From an uncultured bacterium (lineage in GTDB: Bacteria > Armatimonadota > JACIXR01), in NCBI GenBank assembly GCA_938041455.1, contig CALITO010000004.1:62001-126000 (forward strand): DNA of 64,000 bases, read 5' to 3'. The stretch's first letter is position 1. Each line of letters starts with the position of its first letter. The translations under genes and the position numbers were made by a program. Shown here in pieces: positions 1 through 9,449 of this stretch. A model generated the notes under the pieces. The model was given only the letters and a program-made list of their open reading frames with translations. It was not told the DNA's origin and searched no databases.

Positions 1-22
1 ATCAATGGGTGATGGACCGGAT

Positions 23-2578
23 ATGAGACGGGTTTGGCTGTTCCTTTTCTTCCTTTCCGGAGCGGCAGGTCTAATCTATGAAGTCGTCTGGCTGAGAATG
101 TTAGGGGTGGTCTTCGGCACTTCCGCCTTGGCTATAAGCACAGTGCTAATCGTTTTTATGGGCGGGATGTCGCTGGGTAGTTTTTTGTTAGGTAAAGTAA
201 CAGACAGGCTAAGAACTCCTTTTCTCTTCTACGGCGTCCTCGAAGGGGGTATAGGTTTACTCTGCCTCCTCGTGCCCTTTGCTCTCTCCAATATAGCGGG
301 GGTATATAGGAGCTTTTATCCCGCAGTCCAAAACTCATACCTTGCTCTATCGCTCACTCGTCTTGCCCTGGTGATAGCTGTTTTGCTCCCCCCAACGTTT
401 CTTATGGGAGGCACATTTCCCGCTTTTTCTTCCGCTTATGCCCAGATAGAAGAAGCGGGAAAGGATTTAAGTATAGTATACGCCATCAATACTGGTGGAG
501 CAGTAGTAGGAACTTTACTCGGGGGATTTGTATTACTGCCTAATTTGGGAATTTCTGCCACTATAAAGGTCGCCGTAGGGATAAACTTCCTCGTTTTCTT
601 CCTTGCTATGCTTTTGGGTAAGAAAGGGGAAAGAATAGAGGAAGTGCCTGCTCTTTCTATCATTTATCCAGCTACCACTGCTACCTTGGCGACAATAGTG
701 ATAGGAGTGTCCGGGTTTTCTGCTATGGCGCTTGAGGTTGCCTGGGCGAGAGCTCTACATATGGTATTTGGTATAACCACCTATGCTTTCACGACGATGC
801 TTGCCTCGTTTCTTTTAGGGTTAGTCATTGGTAGTGCTTTGATTGCCCGCTATATAGAGAGGGTCGAGAACTTACCTTTGCTTTTAGCATATATTGAGAT
901 AGGAGCCGGTTTCTCAGCCCTTCTCTTCTCCCGTGTAATTGATTCACTGCCCATATTATTCCTTTGGCTATTTAAATATATCCAAAATAATTTCTTCCTT
1001 TTTTATCTATGCCAATTCGTCATTTGTTCCCTTGTTCTCCTTATCCCCACCTCCCTGTTCGGTGCATCTTTCCCAATAGCTATGAGAATAGCCCTGAGAA
1101 GTAGGCAGCAGTTTGCCGGTGGAGTGGGCAAAGTATATGCCTTCAACACTTTGGGAAACATATTGGGTTCCTTCCTTTCCGGTTTCATTTTAATAAGACT
1201 GGTGGGAGCAGCAGGGGTGATAGTGATAGCTTCTCTGCTGAATATTCTGGCTGGGGGGATTATGCTAAGGGGGGTTGTGGATGTTCCTAAGCCTCGTCTC
1301 AAGGAAGCCTGGGGCATCTGGGGAGCTGTGCTCTTCTTCGCTCTTATTCCCTTCCGCTGGAATATAGAGAGGCTCACCAGCGGGGTTTACCTTTACGCTC
1401 CTTTGTATTTAGAGAGGGGCTCCTTTAAAGAAGCGAGAGAAGCTATGGAGGGTAGGCCGATTATTTATTATAAGGACAGCATAACTTCCACAATAACCGT
1501 TTTGCAGGGCTCTCAAAATGGTGCTCCCGCCCTTGCTTTACAAATAGATGGTAAAACAGAAGCTTCTTCCCATGGGGACCTTACAACTCAATATATGATT
1601 GCTCATCTCCCCCTCCTTCTTCATCCTTCTCCTAAGAGGGCGATGATCATAGGGCTTGCCAGCGGATGCACTTTGGGCGCTGCTCTCTGCCATCCCCTTG
1701 AAGAGGTGATATGTGCCGAGATAGAGCCGGCGATGATTGAAGCTTCTAAACTATTTAAAGATGTCAACGAGGAATATTGGAAGGACAAAAGAGCAAGGGT
1801 AGTAATTGAGGATGGACGCAATTTCCTTGCCCTCACCTCCGAAAAATATGATTGTATAATCTCCGAACCCTCTAATCCTTGGATATCGGGCTTGGGTAAC
1901 CTTTTCACAAAGGAGTTTTATCAAATTTGTAAGGATCGTTTGGCTGAAGGGGGCATCTTCGCTCTCTGGGTTCCCGCTTACATTACATCCTTAGAGGATT
2001 TTAAGGGGGTAATTGCCACAGTTTGTTCCATTTTTCCCTTTGTTACAATTTGGAATTATCCCCCTATTTATCCGGATGTGGTGATAATCTGCTCCACTAA
2101 ACCCTTCCGTTTCTCTTTGGAGGCTGTGGAGAGAAAAATAAGGGAGAATCCCCGTCTGGCAAGGAGCCTCGAGCGGATAAATATGAGGAATGTCTGGGAT
2201 GTGGTGAAGGGATTTCTTTTACCAGATGCTCGTGTGCGTCAATTTAGCCGAGGTTCCCCTATTAACACCGACGACCTCCCCCGGATAGAGTATTCTGCTC
2301 CTAAATGGCTCTATCGGGGCATAAACTGGGAAGTTATAAACGAACTCTATAACCTTGGGCAGAACTCTCCTCTTCCAGCGGAGATCGAAATCATAAAAAA
2401 TAGGGAAACTTCCTATATCCCCTTGCTCAACTTCACTCTTAGGGGAGATGTTAAGGAAAGCCGGCTTTTAGTCAATAAACACCTGGGTTACAACGATATC
2501 TCTCTTTCCTTAAAAGTTGATGGAAAAGAGATATTGATTAAACCCGTGGATACATCAAAGTCAAAAAAACGGAGGTGA
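23..2578 (+). CDS. Fused MFS-like membrane / spermidine synthase-like protein
   Basis: The N-terminal half (about residues 1-455) is a series of hydrophobic helices of the MFS-like type. The C-terminal half carries a Rossmann methyltransferase-like domain of the spermidine synthase superfamily: a nucleotide-binding stretch IIGLASGCTLGAAL, an acidic residue after the second strand (AEIEP), then the family signature SEPSNPWISGLGNLFT. This fusion is a known architecture whose substrate is not established, so polyamine synthesis should not be assumed. I chose ATG 23 because GGTGAT lies 8 nt upstream and the protein then begins directly with a membrane helix; an in-frame ATG at 5 is also possible. 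It is the first of four tightly packed plus-strand genes that end with a secreted glycosidase. Confidence 0.85.
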   Translation: MRRVWLFLFFLSGAAGLIYEVVWLRMLGVVFGTSALAISTVLIVFMGGMSLGSFLLGKVTDRLRTPFLFYGVLEGGIGLLCLLVPFALSNIAGVYRSFYPAVQNSYLALSLTRLALVIAVLLPPTFLMGGTFPAFSSAYAQIEEAGKDLSIVYAINTGGAVVGTLLGGFVLLPNLGISATIKVAVGINFLVFFLAMLLGKKGERIEEVPALSIIYPATTATLATIVIGVSGFSAMALEVAWARALHMVFGITTYAFTTMLASFLLGLVIGSALIARYIERVENLPLLLAYIEIGAGFSALLFSRVIDSLPILFLWLFKYIQNNFFLFYLCQFVICSLVLLIPTSLFGASFPIAMRIALRSRQQFAGGVGKVYAFNTLGNILGSFLSGFILIRLVGAAGVIVIASLLNILAGGIMLRGVVDVPKPRLKEAWGIWGAVLFFALIPFRWNIERLTSGVYLYAPLYLERGSFKEAREAMEGRPIIYYKDSITSTITVLQGSQNGAPALALQIDGKTEASSHGDLTTQYMIAHLPLLLHPSPKRAMIIGLASGCTLGAALCHPLEEVICAEIEPAMIEASKLFKDVNEEYWKDKRARVVIEDGRNFLALTSEKYDCIISEPSNPWISGLGNLFTKEFYQICKDRLAEGGIFALWVPAYITSLEDFKGVIATVCSIFPFVTIWNYPPIYPDVVIICSTKPFRFSLEAVERKIRENPRLARSLERINMRNVWDVVKGFLLPDARVRQFSRGSPINTDDLPRIEYSAPKWLYRGINWEVINELYNLGQNSPLPAEIEIIKNRETSYIPLLNFTLRGDVKESRLLVNKHLGYNDISLSLKVDGKEILIKPVDTSKSKKRR

Positions 2579-2584
2579 ATGCTG

Positions 2585-3508
2585 ATGGAACACTTATGGA
2601 TAGGAATGGTGAATATAGGGATTGTCCACCCAATGGCATTTCCCGATGCCAAGAGCGACGAGGAGGTGTTGTCCACTATAAGGAAGGTAGTAGAAGACGA
2701 CTTCTTCGGAGCGATAGAAGTATCTAACTTGAGCGACCAACTGGCGGAGAAGGTGGGAGAGATTTTGCGCTCAGCGCATATGGATGTGATTTATGCTGGA
2801 CAACCTCCTCTCCTTCTCGAAGGGGTTAGCCTCAGCAGTTTGACCGAGGAAGAAAGAAGGAAGGCGGTCGAGCTATCCAAGAGAAATATAGATAAGGCTT
2901 ACCTGGTAGGAGCGAGCATTTTAGCAATCCATAGCGGAAAGGACCCGGGAAAGGAGAAACGAGAGGGAGCGAAGAAAGGCCTGATGGACTCTTTAAGGGA
3001 GCTTTGTGCCTATGCCCAGGAGAAAGCAGAGGAGAATATAGTTTCAATATCCTTGGAAAACTTCGACAGGGATATAGACAAGAAATTTCTCATAGGACCT
3101 TCAGAGGAAGCGGGAGAGATAGCGGCAAAAATTAAGGAGGAGTTCAGCAATTTCGGCTTGACCTTAGACCTTTCTCATCTTCCCCTCTTGGGGGAGAAGC
3201 CACACGAAGCGCTCATAGCGGTCTCGGATTATCTTATCCATGTTCATATAGGCAACTGCGTATTAAGAAAGGAAAGTCCATTTTATGGGGATAACCATCC
3301 TCCTTTTGGCATTAGGGATGGGGAGGTAGATGTAGAGGAATTACGGGCTTTTATAGAAGCCCTTATCTACATAGGATACCTTAAGCGCAGCCTGCCAACC
3401 CGTCTACCTGTTATATCATTTGAGATAAAACCTCTCCCTGGGCAAATTCCGGAGGTGGTCATTGCAGGCGCCAAAAGAGCGTTCAGCGAAGCCTGGGCAA
3501 AAATATAG
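2585..3508 (+). CDS. Sugar phosphate isomerase/epimerase-like TIM barrel protein
   Basis: The protein looks like the AP-endonuclease-2/xylose isomerase-like TIM barrel family, whose members isomerise, epimerise or cleave sugars in the cytoplasm using a divalent metal. Candidate metal ligands are in the expected order: Glu in SLENFD, Asp in TLDLSHLP, His in HVHIGN and Glu in SFEIKP near the C-terminus. There is no signal peptide. Two in-frame ATGs exist (2579 and 2585); GGAGG at 2571-2575 is better spaced for 2585. It begins 6 nt after the MFS/spermidine synthase gene and is followed 22 nt later by a polytopic membrane protein, so co-transcription is likely. The substrate cannot be deduced; the context suggests a sugar. 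Confidence 0.8.
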   Translation: MEHLWIGMVNIGIVHPMAFPDAKSDEEVLSTIRKVVEDDFFGAIEVSNLSDQLAEKVGEILRSAHMDVIYAGQPPLLLEGVSLSSLTEEERRKAVELSKRNIDKAYLVGASILAIHSGKDPGKEKREGAKKGLMDSLRELCAYAQEKAEENIVSISLENFDRDIDKKFLIGPSEEAGEIAAKIKEEFSNFGLTLDLSHLPLLGEKPHEALIAVSDYLIHVHIGNCVLRKESPFYGDNHPPFGIRDGEVDVEELRAFIEALIYIGYLKRSLPTRLPVISFEIKPLPGQIPEVVIAGAKRAFSEAWAKI

Positions 3509-3530
3509 GAGGCTCTTTGTATAGGAAGCG

Positions 3531-5444
3531 ATGCGGAAGGCGATAACCTTTAGGGCTGTCCTTATAGCCATTTTACTACTACCTCTTAACTCCTGGTGGG
3601 TTGCCTATATGGAGGTTATCACTTACACCGGTCATCCCACCACTATGTCTCTTTTCTTCAATGTTGTTTTCACCCTCCTCTTTTTGGTTCTCGTCAACTT
3701 CCTACTAAGCAAAATCGCTCCCCGTTATATGTTCAGTCAAGGAGAACTGCTGGTTATTTATTCCATCTTAGCGCTCGGCTCCTGCATGGTAGGGCACGAT
3801 ATGTATCAGGTTCTCATAGCTTGTCTCACTCATCCTTTTTGGTATGCAACACCCGAGAACAAATGGGAAAGCCTTTTCTTTAAATATCTACCAAAGTGGT
3901 TGATGGTTTCAGATAAGAATATATTGGAAGGCTACTTTATGGGGTGGTCAAGTTTCTATATGAAGGAGCATCTACTCGCTTGGCTAAAACCTATACTACT
4001 CTGGACTGGTTTCTTCACTTTGTTAATCATTATTATGATGTGTATAAACATCATCTTCCGAAAGCAGTGGACGGAGAGAGAAAGACTCACCTTCCCAATA
4101 ATCCTTCTTCCCCTGGCGATGACAGAAGAGAACTTCTCCCTTTTCAAGCAGAGGCTAATGTGGGTAGGCTTTGGCATAGCTGCTTTTGTGGACATAATTA
4201 ATAATGTTAACGCTAACTTCCCTGCCGTCTTTCATATACCTATAAGGGACTATAACCTTGGGCAATACATCGTTACACATCCTTGGAATGCTATAGGCTG
4301 GACACCGCTTGCCCTATTCCCCAGCATTATAGGTCTTGGTTTCCTACTTCCTCTCGACCTTTCCTTCTCCTGCTGGTTTTTCTATTGGTATTGGAAATTT
4401 CAAAGGGTATTCAGTGTCGCCTTTAATCTCCATGTGGGGAGACCAGATATGCCCTATATCAACGACCAGTCCGCTGGAGCGTATATAGGGGTCACTTTCT
4501 TCGTAATCTGGATAGCCAGGCACTATCTCAAGGAGGTTTTCAAGAAAGCGTTAGGAATGAAGTCCGAGCTTGACGACTCCGATGAACCGATGTCCTATCG
4601 GACAGCTATATTGGGAATCATTATTTGCTTTCCCTTATCTGCCTACTTCTTCGTAAAAGCGGGGATGAGCTGGAGCGTCTCCCTTGTAGCACTTGCCATT
4701 TTCTTTGTCCTTTCCGTAGCAGTGGCGAGGATGCGAGCGGAGCTCGGTTCCCCTGCTCATGATCTTCACTTCGCTGGTCCAGATCAAATGATAACCCGCA
4801 TATGGGGAGTGGAAAACATCTCCCCCCAAAACCTCACAGTGCTTTCCCTTCACTGGGGATTCAACAGAGCTTATCGTTCTCACCCTATGCCCCATCAAAT
4901 AGAAGGCTTTAAAATAGCGGAGCGCACCCGCACGAGCTATCGCCAATATATGTGGATTATGTTCCTTGCTACTTTCATTGGCTCCTTTGTCGCCTTTTGG
5001 GCGCTTTTAGAACTTTATTATAAGATCGGCGCCGCATCAGCAAAGGTGGTAGGACCCGCTACATGGTTTGGGTGGGAGCCCTATAATAGGCTCTCTTCCT
5101 GGATAGAAACACCTGCTAAGAGGGATCCCCTATGCTCGGTCTTCACGGGGATTGGCTTTGCGGTATGCCTCTTTTTGATATTTATGAAAACTTCCTTTTT
5201 CTGGTGGCCTTTTCACCCTGTGGGTTATGCGGTTTCCTCCTCCTGGAGTATGAGCTGGATGTGGTTTCCCATATTCATCGCCTGGCTCATAAAGTTCACT
5301 ATTATGAAGACGACAGGGTTGAAGGGCTATCGGGTTGCCCTTCCTTTCTTCTTTGGCTTGATATTGGGAGAGTTCACGGTGGGTAGCTTAGCTAACATAA
5401 TCGGCATCCTTTTGGATTGGCGAATATATCATTTTTGGGGATGA
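3531..5444 (+). CDS. Polytopic membrane protein, DUF6785/DUF6784-like
   Basis: A 637-residue protein made almost entirely of hydrophobic helices (roughly a dozen), with cytoplasmic-type basic loops. The segment QWTERERLTFPI after the fifth or sixth helix and the later PYINDQSAGAYIGV segment match my recollection of the DUF6785 (N-terminal) and DUF6784 (C-terminal) families, common in Armatimonadota, Planctomycetota and Verrucomicrobiota. No function is established for them. Its stop codon overlaps the start of a secreted glycosidase (ATGA at 5441-5444), so the two are probably translated together. A role in importing the products of that enzyme is inference. No ABC, PTS or SusCD-type transporter lies nearby. 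Confidence 0.75.
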   Translation: MRKAITFRAVLIAILLLPLNSWWVAYMEVITYTGHPTTMSLFFNVVFTLLFLVLVNFLLSKIAPRYMFSQGELLVIYSILALGSCMVGHDMYQVLIACLTHPFWYATPENKWESLFFKYLPKWLMVSDKNILEGYFMGWSSFYMKEHLLAWLKPILLWTGFFTLLIIIMMCINIIFRKQWTERERLTFPIILLPLAMTEENFSLFKQRLMWVGFGIAAFVDIINNVNANFPAVFHIPIRDYNLGQYIVTHPWNAIGWTPLALFPSIIGLGFLLPLDLSFSCWFFYWYWKFQRVFSVAFNLHVGRPDMPYINDQSAGAYIGVTFFVIWIARHYLKEVFKKALGMKSELDDSDEPMSYRTAILGIIICFPLSAYFFVKAGMSWSVSLVALAIFFVLSVAVARMRAELGSPAHDLHFAGPDQMITRIWGVENISPQNLTVLSLHWGFNRAYRSHPMPHQIEGFKIAERTRTSYRQYMWIMFLATFIGSFVAFWALLELYYKIGAASAKVVGPATWFGWEPYNRLSSWIETPAKRDPLCSVFTGIGFAVCLFLIFMKTSFFWWPFHPVGYAVSSSWSMSWMWFPIFIAWLIKFTIMKTTGLKGYRVALPFFFGLILGEFTVGSLANIIGILLDWRIYHFWG

Positions 5445-7291
5445 AAAGAGGAAAACTTTATTTTCTTCTTCTGTTCTTACTTGCCTCACCTCTAACTCCC
5501 TCTTCAACAAGCCAAGATATCACCTGGTATTGGCGAAAGGAGGATAAGAGAGAGTTCGCTCAACTTTACTATCCCTCCTGCGGATGGGAAATCGTTGCGC
5601 CAGGGGTTAAATTTAAAATGGGAGAAGGAGAAAACGGTTGGCTTAGGGCAAGGATAAGCATTCCAGAAATAATAGATGGCAAGGTGGTAAAGGGCTATCC
5701 AATAGCGCTCCATATTTCAACAGGTGAGGGAGGGGAGATATATGTTGACGGGGATTTGCAAAGTAGATACGATAACGACCATCCTGGCGCTGCCCTCCTT
5801 ACCAAACACGCTGTTGTGGGGGAGACCCATACGGTAGCTATTAGGGTGTTTGGTCCCGTTGCAGGAGAAAAGGATGTGGGCTTTGACCAAGCGGAATTGA
5901 AAATAATCTCCCCCAAAAAGGTTAATATCCCCTGTGAAATCTACATCAATCCCGGTAAGATAACCGGACCCTTACCACATCCTTTATCGGGTTTATCTCA
6001 AGGAGGAGGGATGGTGGATTACGAGCAGGAAACTGCGGAAGCCTTGGCAAAGCTACGCCCCCGCTGGTTCCGTATGGATAATGTGTTAACAGCGGTCGTT
6101 AGGGAGGAAAATGGAAGGTTGGTATACGATTGGTCAGATTTCGATAGGAGGATTGACTTCATTTTTCAGACGGGAGCTGAACCAATTCTCTGCCTTTCTT
6201 ATATGCCTATTCCCTTTGATGCGGTTCCCGATCCCGACCGCCATAGCGCCCCTAAAGATTATGCCTTGTGGGAAGACCTTTGTTATAAAGCGGCGAAAAG
6301 ATGTATAGAACGGGGGAAAAGGGTTCGCTATTGGGAAGTTTGGAATGAGGCAAATGCCAGTTGGTTGAAGCCACCCCCTGGAGAAACTCTCTTAGAAGCC
6401 TATCTTAAACTTTACGAGGCCTCCGCGCGAGGGATAAAAAGAGCTGACCCCGATGCCTTAATAGGGGGACCTTGCAACGCCTCCGGACCTTGGGATTACT
6501 CCCCTGAAAGACCTTATTGTGTTAATGGTGAGACCTTTATGGAAGGATTGGTAAAATTTTGTGCAGAGAAGAAACTGCCTTTAGATTTCATCAGTTGGCA
6601 CGAGTATTTCCATCCTCCAAAAGTTTACATTGAGGAAATGGAGAAAACGAAGTCGATTTTGAGCAAATATCCGGTCATTGCGAAAAAGGTAAAAGGGTTC
6701 TTTATCACAGAGTTCAATTACGCGTGGTGGCACGACCTCGCCCACGATAACGAGGTAGGGGCAGCGTGGGTGGCTAATAATGTTATAAGGGCAGGGATTC
6801 CTATGGGAATAACTGCCCTGTGTCTTTTCTATGCTAAAGATGGGGATAACCGCTTTAGAGGAAGTTGGGGAATTTTGATGGGAGGTAATGTCCCAAAGCC
6901 TTCCTATTTTACTTACCAGTTTTTCTCTATGATGGAGAGTCAGAGGTTAGAAGTTAGAGGGGGAGATGAAGATATATGTGCTCTCGCTTCCCTATCCTCT
7001 AATGGGAAACGTTTGACCATCTTGGTTGTAAATTTCGCTGAGCGCTATGGAGTCCCTCGCAAAATAAAATTAATTATCAACCCTGTGCCCCTCACTCTTC
7101 AAGGGGGAAAGAGCAGGCTATATCTCGTGGACCCTAAACACAACAATATATTCCACACTCCTGAGGTGAGGGAACTGAAATGTAATGGGGAGGGTAAGAT
7201 TCCCCAATCTGATCAATGGAACATAAACTTAACACTTCTCCCCAATAGCGTTGCACTTATAGAGGGAATTAGCTCTCAATTTACTCGTTAG
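5441..7291 (+). CDS. Secreted clan GH-A glycoside hydrolase (GH39/GH5-like)
   Basis: Starting at ATG 5441 (ATGA overlap with the previous gene), the protein opens with MKRGKLYFLLLFLLASPL, a clear signal peptide. A beta-sandwich-like N-terminal region (about residues 25-170) precedes a TIM barrel with the clan GH-A hallmarks. The general acid/base Glu303 lies in VWNEAN and the probable nucleophile Glu424 in FITEFNYAWW. The C-terminus looks like a short beta domain. Retaining hydrolysis of a beta-linked glycan outside the cell is expected; GH39-type xylosidase/arabinosidase activity is one option but the exact family is uncertain. An upstream in-frame start at 5417 would spoil the signal peptide. 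The 3' end overlaps the convergent trmI gene by 11 nt. Confidence 0.82.
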   Translation: MKRGKLYFLLLFLLASPLTPSSTSQDITWYWRKEDKREFAQLYYPSCGWEIVAPGVKFKMGEGENGWLRARISIPEIIDGKVVKGYPIALHISTGEGGEIYVDGDLQSRYDNDHPGAALLTKHAVVGETHTVAIRVFGPVAGEKDVGFDQAELKIISPKKVNIPCEIYINPGKITGPLPHPLSGLSQGGGMVDYEQETAEALAKLRPRWFRMDNVLTAVVREENGRLVYDWSDFDRRIDFIFQTGAEPILCLSYMPIPFDAVPDPDRHSAPKDYALWEDLCYKAAKRCIERGKRVRYWEVWNEANASWLKPPPGETLLEAYLKLYEASARGIKRADPDALIGGPCNASGPWDYSPERPYCVNGETFMEGLVKFCAEKKLPLDFISWHEYFHPPKVYIEEMEKTKSILSKYPVIAKKVKGFFITEFNYAWWHDLAHDNEVGAAWVANNVIRAGIPMGITALCLFYAKDGDNRFRGSWGILMGGNVPKPSYFTYQFFSMMESQRLEVRGGDEDICALASLSSNGKRLTILVVNFAERYGVPRKIKLIINPVPLTLQGGKSRLYLVDPKHNNIFHTPEVRELKCNGEGKIPQSDQWNINLTLLPNSVALIEGISSQFTR

Positions 7292-8051
7292 CCAGGCGGC
7301 GGGCGACCACTAAAAAGCCGGTGTGCGCCACCATTCTCAGCTCTGGTCTTGCTATCCTTTCCTCTATAACCCAGGGACGCACGAGAACCTCTTGAACCCT
7401 TATTTGGGAGAAGCCCCCTATTTCTCGGAGTGTCATAACCAAACGATGCACTTGGAGAATGGTTGGAAGGAAAGAAGCAAAGCAGCCGCCGGGACGGAGC
7501 GCCTTTTTGACCGCTTGCAATACTTTCCAGGGCTCGGGCAAATCCAGAATAACTTTGTCCACATCCTCTTCATCTATGCCCTCTGAAATATCCTTGATTT
7601 TCAAGAGAAAATTTTGTGCGCCCCATCTTTTGAGATTTTCCTCTGCTATTTTCGCAAAATCCTCCCTTATCTCATAAGTGTAAACCATTCCCTGGCTTGC
7701 CTGCCTGCAAAGGAAAAGGGTAAGGGCTCCCGAGCCAGTGCCTGCCTCTACTATTCTATCAGTGGGTTTTATATCGGCTAATGCTCCTATAAGGGCACAA
7801 TCCTTTGCATACATAACTTGCGCTCCCCGAGGCATTTCCAGGATGTATTCCTCTAAGGAAGGGCGAAAGACAAATAGTTTAGCACCAAGAGAGGAAATAA
7901 CTACGCTACCTTCTTCCCTGCCTATTATCTCGTTGTGCGCCACAACTCCGCTATGAAAATGGAAAGCTCCCCCCTCTTGAAGGGTTATAAGATATCTTCT
8001 ACCCCTATTATCGTAGAGAATGACGAGTTCTCCCTCTTGGAAGACAGGCAT
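7281..8051 (-). CDS. trmI: tRNA (adenine-N1-58) methyltransferase TrmI
   Basis: This 256-residue protein has the TrmI layout: a small N-terminal beta domain (about residues 1-70), then an S-adenosylmethionine methyltransferase domain with motif I VEAGTGSGALT, the acidic strand TYEIRED, and the catalytic-loop sequence LDLPEPW. TrmI methylates A58 in the T-loop of tRNAs, a modification typical of thermophilic bacteria and archaea. Its start overlaps the apgM stop by one base (TGATG), and the tRNA-Ala gene lies just upstream of apgM, so a tRNA and a tRNA-modifying enzyme appear to share a transcript. The 3' end runs 11 nt into the convergent glycosidase gene. Confidence 0.93.
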   Translation of the reverse strand: MPVFQEGELVILYDNRGRRYLITLQEGGAFHFHSGVVAHNEIIGREEGSVVISSLGAKLFVFRPSLEEYILEMPRGAQVMYAKDCALIGALADIKPTDRIVEAGTGSGALTLFLCRQASQGMVYTYEIREDFAKIAEENLKRWGAQNFLLKIKDISEGIDEEDVDKVILDLPEPWKVLQAVKKALRPGGCFASFLPTILQVHRLVMTLREIGGFSQIRVQEVLVRPWVIEERIARPELRMVAHTGFLVVARRLANE

Positions 8052-9292
8052 CAGGCACCGAATTTTTCTTGAATAGAAAGGAGGTTGGTGAGGATATTCA
8101 TTATATCAAGGCCCCTTATCCTGCCTAATCCTCCTCGAGCACAGGAACGTTCACCGTAACTATTCACCTCATCAGTGCGAACCCCTTCACCCCAGATAAC
8201 TATCGGCACAGGGTCGCCGGAGTGGTCCTTAACTATTACGGGGGTAGAGTGGTCTGCGGTTAGCACTATTATGGTGTTGTGGGGGGCGATTCCCGAGAGG
8301 ATAGTACCCAACATCCTGTCTATTTTTTCAACAGCCTCTATTTTTTTATAAGGTTCCCCATCGTGTCCAGCTACATCTGGCGCCTTCACATTGCATAGGA
8401 CAAAGTCATTGTTTTTCAAAGCTTCGAGGGAGGCCCGAGCGATGGCTTGCTCATCAGTGTCAAGTGAACCGGTCGCTCCCTCCACATCTATCACATCCAT
8501 CTTGAGATACCTTCCCACACCTTTTAATAAACCTACTTCTACGATACACGCTCCCTTCAAACCATACCTCTCTTCAAAAGACGGTATATGAGGGGCAGTT
8601 CCTGCTCCCCGAGGCAGGACTATATTGGCGGGTGGAAGACCTTGAGATTTCCTTTCTTTATTCAAGGGATGGTCCCGCAGTATCTCAAAGGAACGCTTAA
8701 CGAATTCATTAACGATTCTCGCTGTCTTCTGGGAGGCTATATCGGAAGGGTCAATTGCTTCAACCGTGTGTACCTTTACCCCCTCTTGATGGGGGTCAGC
8801 ATCTATGACCCTATGCCCTAATCCTTCACCTCTCAATACCAATCCTGCCCTATGTTCTACTGATTCCTTGAAGAATATCTTCACACCTTCTATCTCCATA
8901 CCATTTATTGCTTGAGCGAGAAGGTGTGTGCCTTCTCTAATCCTTCCCGCTCTTCTATCTTTCACGATAAATGTATTCTCATCCACTGTGGCGAAATTGC
9001 AGCGAAAGCAGATGTCCCCTTTCTCCACATCCAGTCCGATGCCCGCTGCTTCAAACGCACCCCTTCCCGTGTAATATGCATAGGGGTCATAACCTAAGAT
9101 GGCAAGATGGGAAGTATCTGAACCCGCTCTGATACCGGGGGCTATGGGGTCCATAATCCCACATTCACCTTCCTTAGCAAGCTGGGACATATGGGGTTTA
9201 CGGGCTATCTCGATAGGGGTAAACCCCCCCAGTTCCTTAAGTGGTCTATCGCTCATACCATCTCCGATGACGATTATCGCTTTCTTTTCCAT
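8051..9292 (-). CDS. apgM: Cofactor-independent phosphoglycerate mutase, archaeal (ApgM) type
   Basis: The protein interconverts 3- and 2-phosphoglycerate in glycolysis and belongs to the alkaline phosphatase superfamily. The metal-binding start [12 protein letters not shown], the [15 protein letters not shown] segment with the nucleophilic Ser, and the late ADHSTPV motif are present, as in the ApgM branch found in archaea and many thermophilic bacteria. I chose ATG 9292, preceded by AAAGGAGGT; an open frame continues upstream to 9373 only because it reads through the tRNA gene. It starts 20 nt after the tRNA-Ala CCA end and is followed by trmI with a one-base overlap. Confidence 0.94.
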   Translation of the reverse strand: MEKKAIIVIGDGMSDRPLKELGGFTPIEIARKPHMSQLAKEGECGIMDPIAPGIRAGSDTSHLAILGYDPYAYYTGRGAFEAAGIGLDVEKGDICFRCNFATVDENTFIVKDRRAGRIREGTHLLAQAINGMEIEGVKIFFKESVEHRAGLVLRGEGLGHRVIDADPHQEGVKVHTVEAIDPSDIASQKTARIVNEFVKRSFEILRDHPLNKERKSQGLPPANIVLPRGAGTAPHIPSFEERYGLKGACIVEVGLLKGVGRYLKMDVIDVEGATGSLDTDEQAIARASLEALKNNDFVLCNVKAPDVAGHDGEPYKKIEAVEKIDRMLGTILSGIAPHNTIIVLTADHSTPVIVKDHSGDPVPIVIWGEGVRTDEVNSYGERSCARGGLGRIRGLDIMNILTNLLSIQEKFGA

Positions 9293-9312
9293 AGCTTTAC
9301 CTCCTTTGGGAA

Positions 9313-9387
9313 TGGTGGAGCCGAGCGGAATCGAACCGCCAATCTCCTCATTGCGAGCGAGGTGTTGTCCCATTCAACTACGGCCCC
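9313..9387 (-). tRNA. tRNA-Ala (anticodon CGC)
   Basis: The minus strand folds into a full cloverleaf: acceptor GGGGCCG/CGGCTCC, D-stem GTTG/CAAC, anticodon stem CCTCG/TGAGG, anticodon loop CTCGCAA, 5-nt variable loop AGATT, and T-arm GGCGG-TTCGATT-CCGCT. Anticodon CGC reads GCG. The acceptor stem contains the G3-U70 wobble pair, the alanine identity element. Discriminator A73 and an encoded CCA are present. A promoter-like sequence lies 34 nt upstream, and the apgM start codon follows 20 nt downstream without a visible terminator, implying excision from a tRNA-mRNA precursor. Confidence 0.96.
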
Positions 9388-9420
9388 GCTAAGAGTGAGA
9401 AAGGATTCCCTACGGAAATA

Positions 9421-9449
9421 AATATACATTCTAAGACTTTTAAAGGCAA
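9421..9449 (-). promoter_or_regulatory. Putative promoter of tRNA-Ala / apgM / trmI
   Basis: On the minus strand TTGCCT (9449-9444) and TATATT (9426-9421) are separated by exactly 17 nt. The predicted transcript would begin near 9414, about 27 nt before the mature tRNA 5' end. The -35 box lies inside the 3' end of the TPR gene, so the unit can be transcribed independently of the secDF-to-TPR run upstream. Confidence 0.6.

Noticed and set aside
1003-1377. Antisense open frame opposite the MFS/spermidine synthase gene
   Set aside because: Shadow frame with no ribosome-binding site or domain.
9293-9373. N-terminal extension of ApgM upstream of ATG 9292
   Set aside because: The extension is translated tRNA sequence; AAAGGAGGT and the family N-terminus support 9292.
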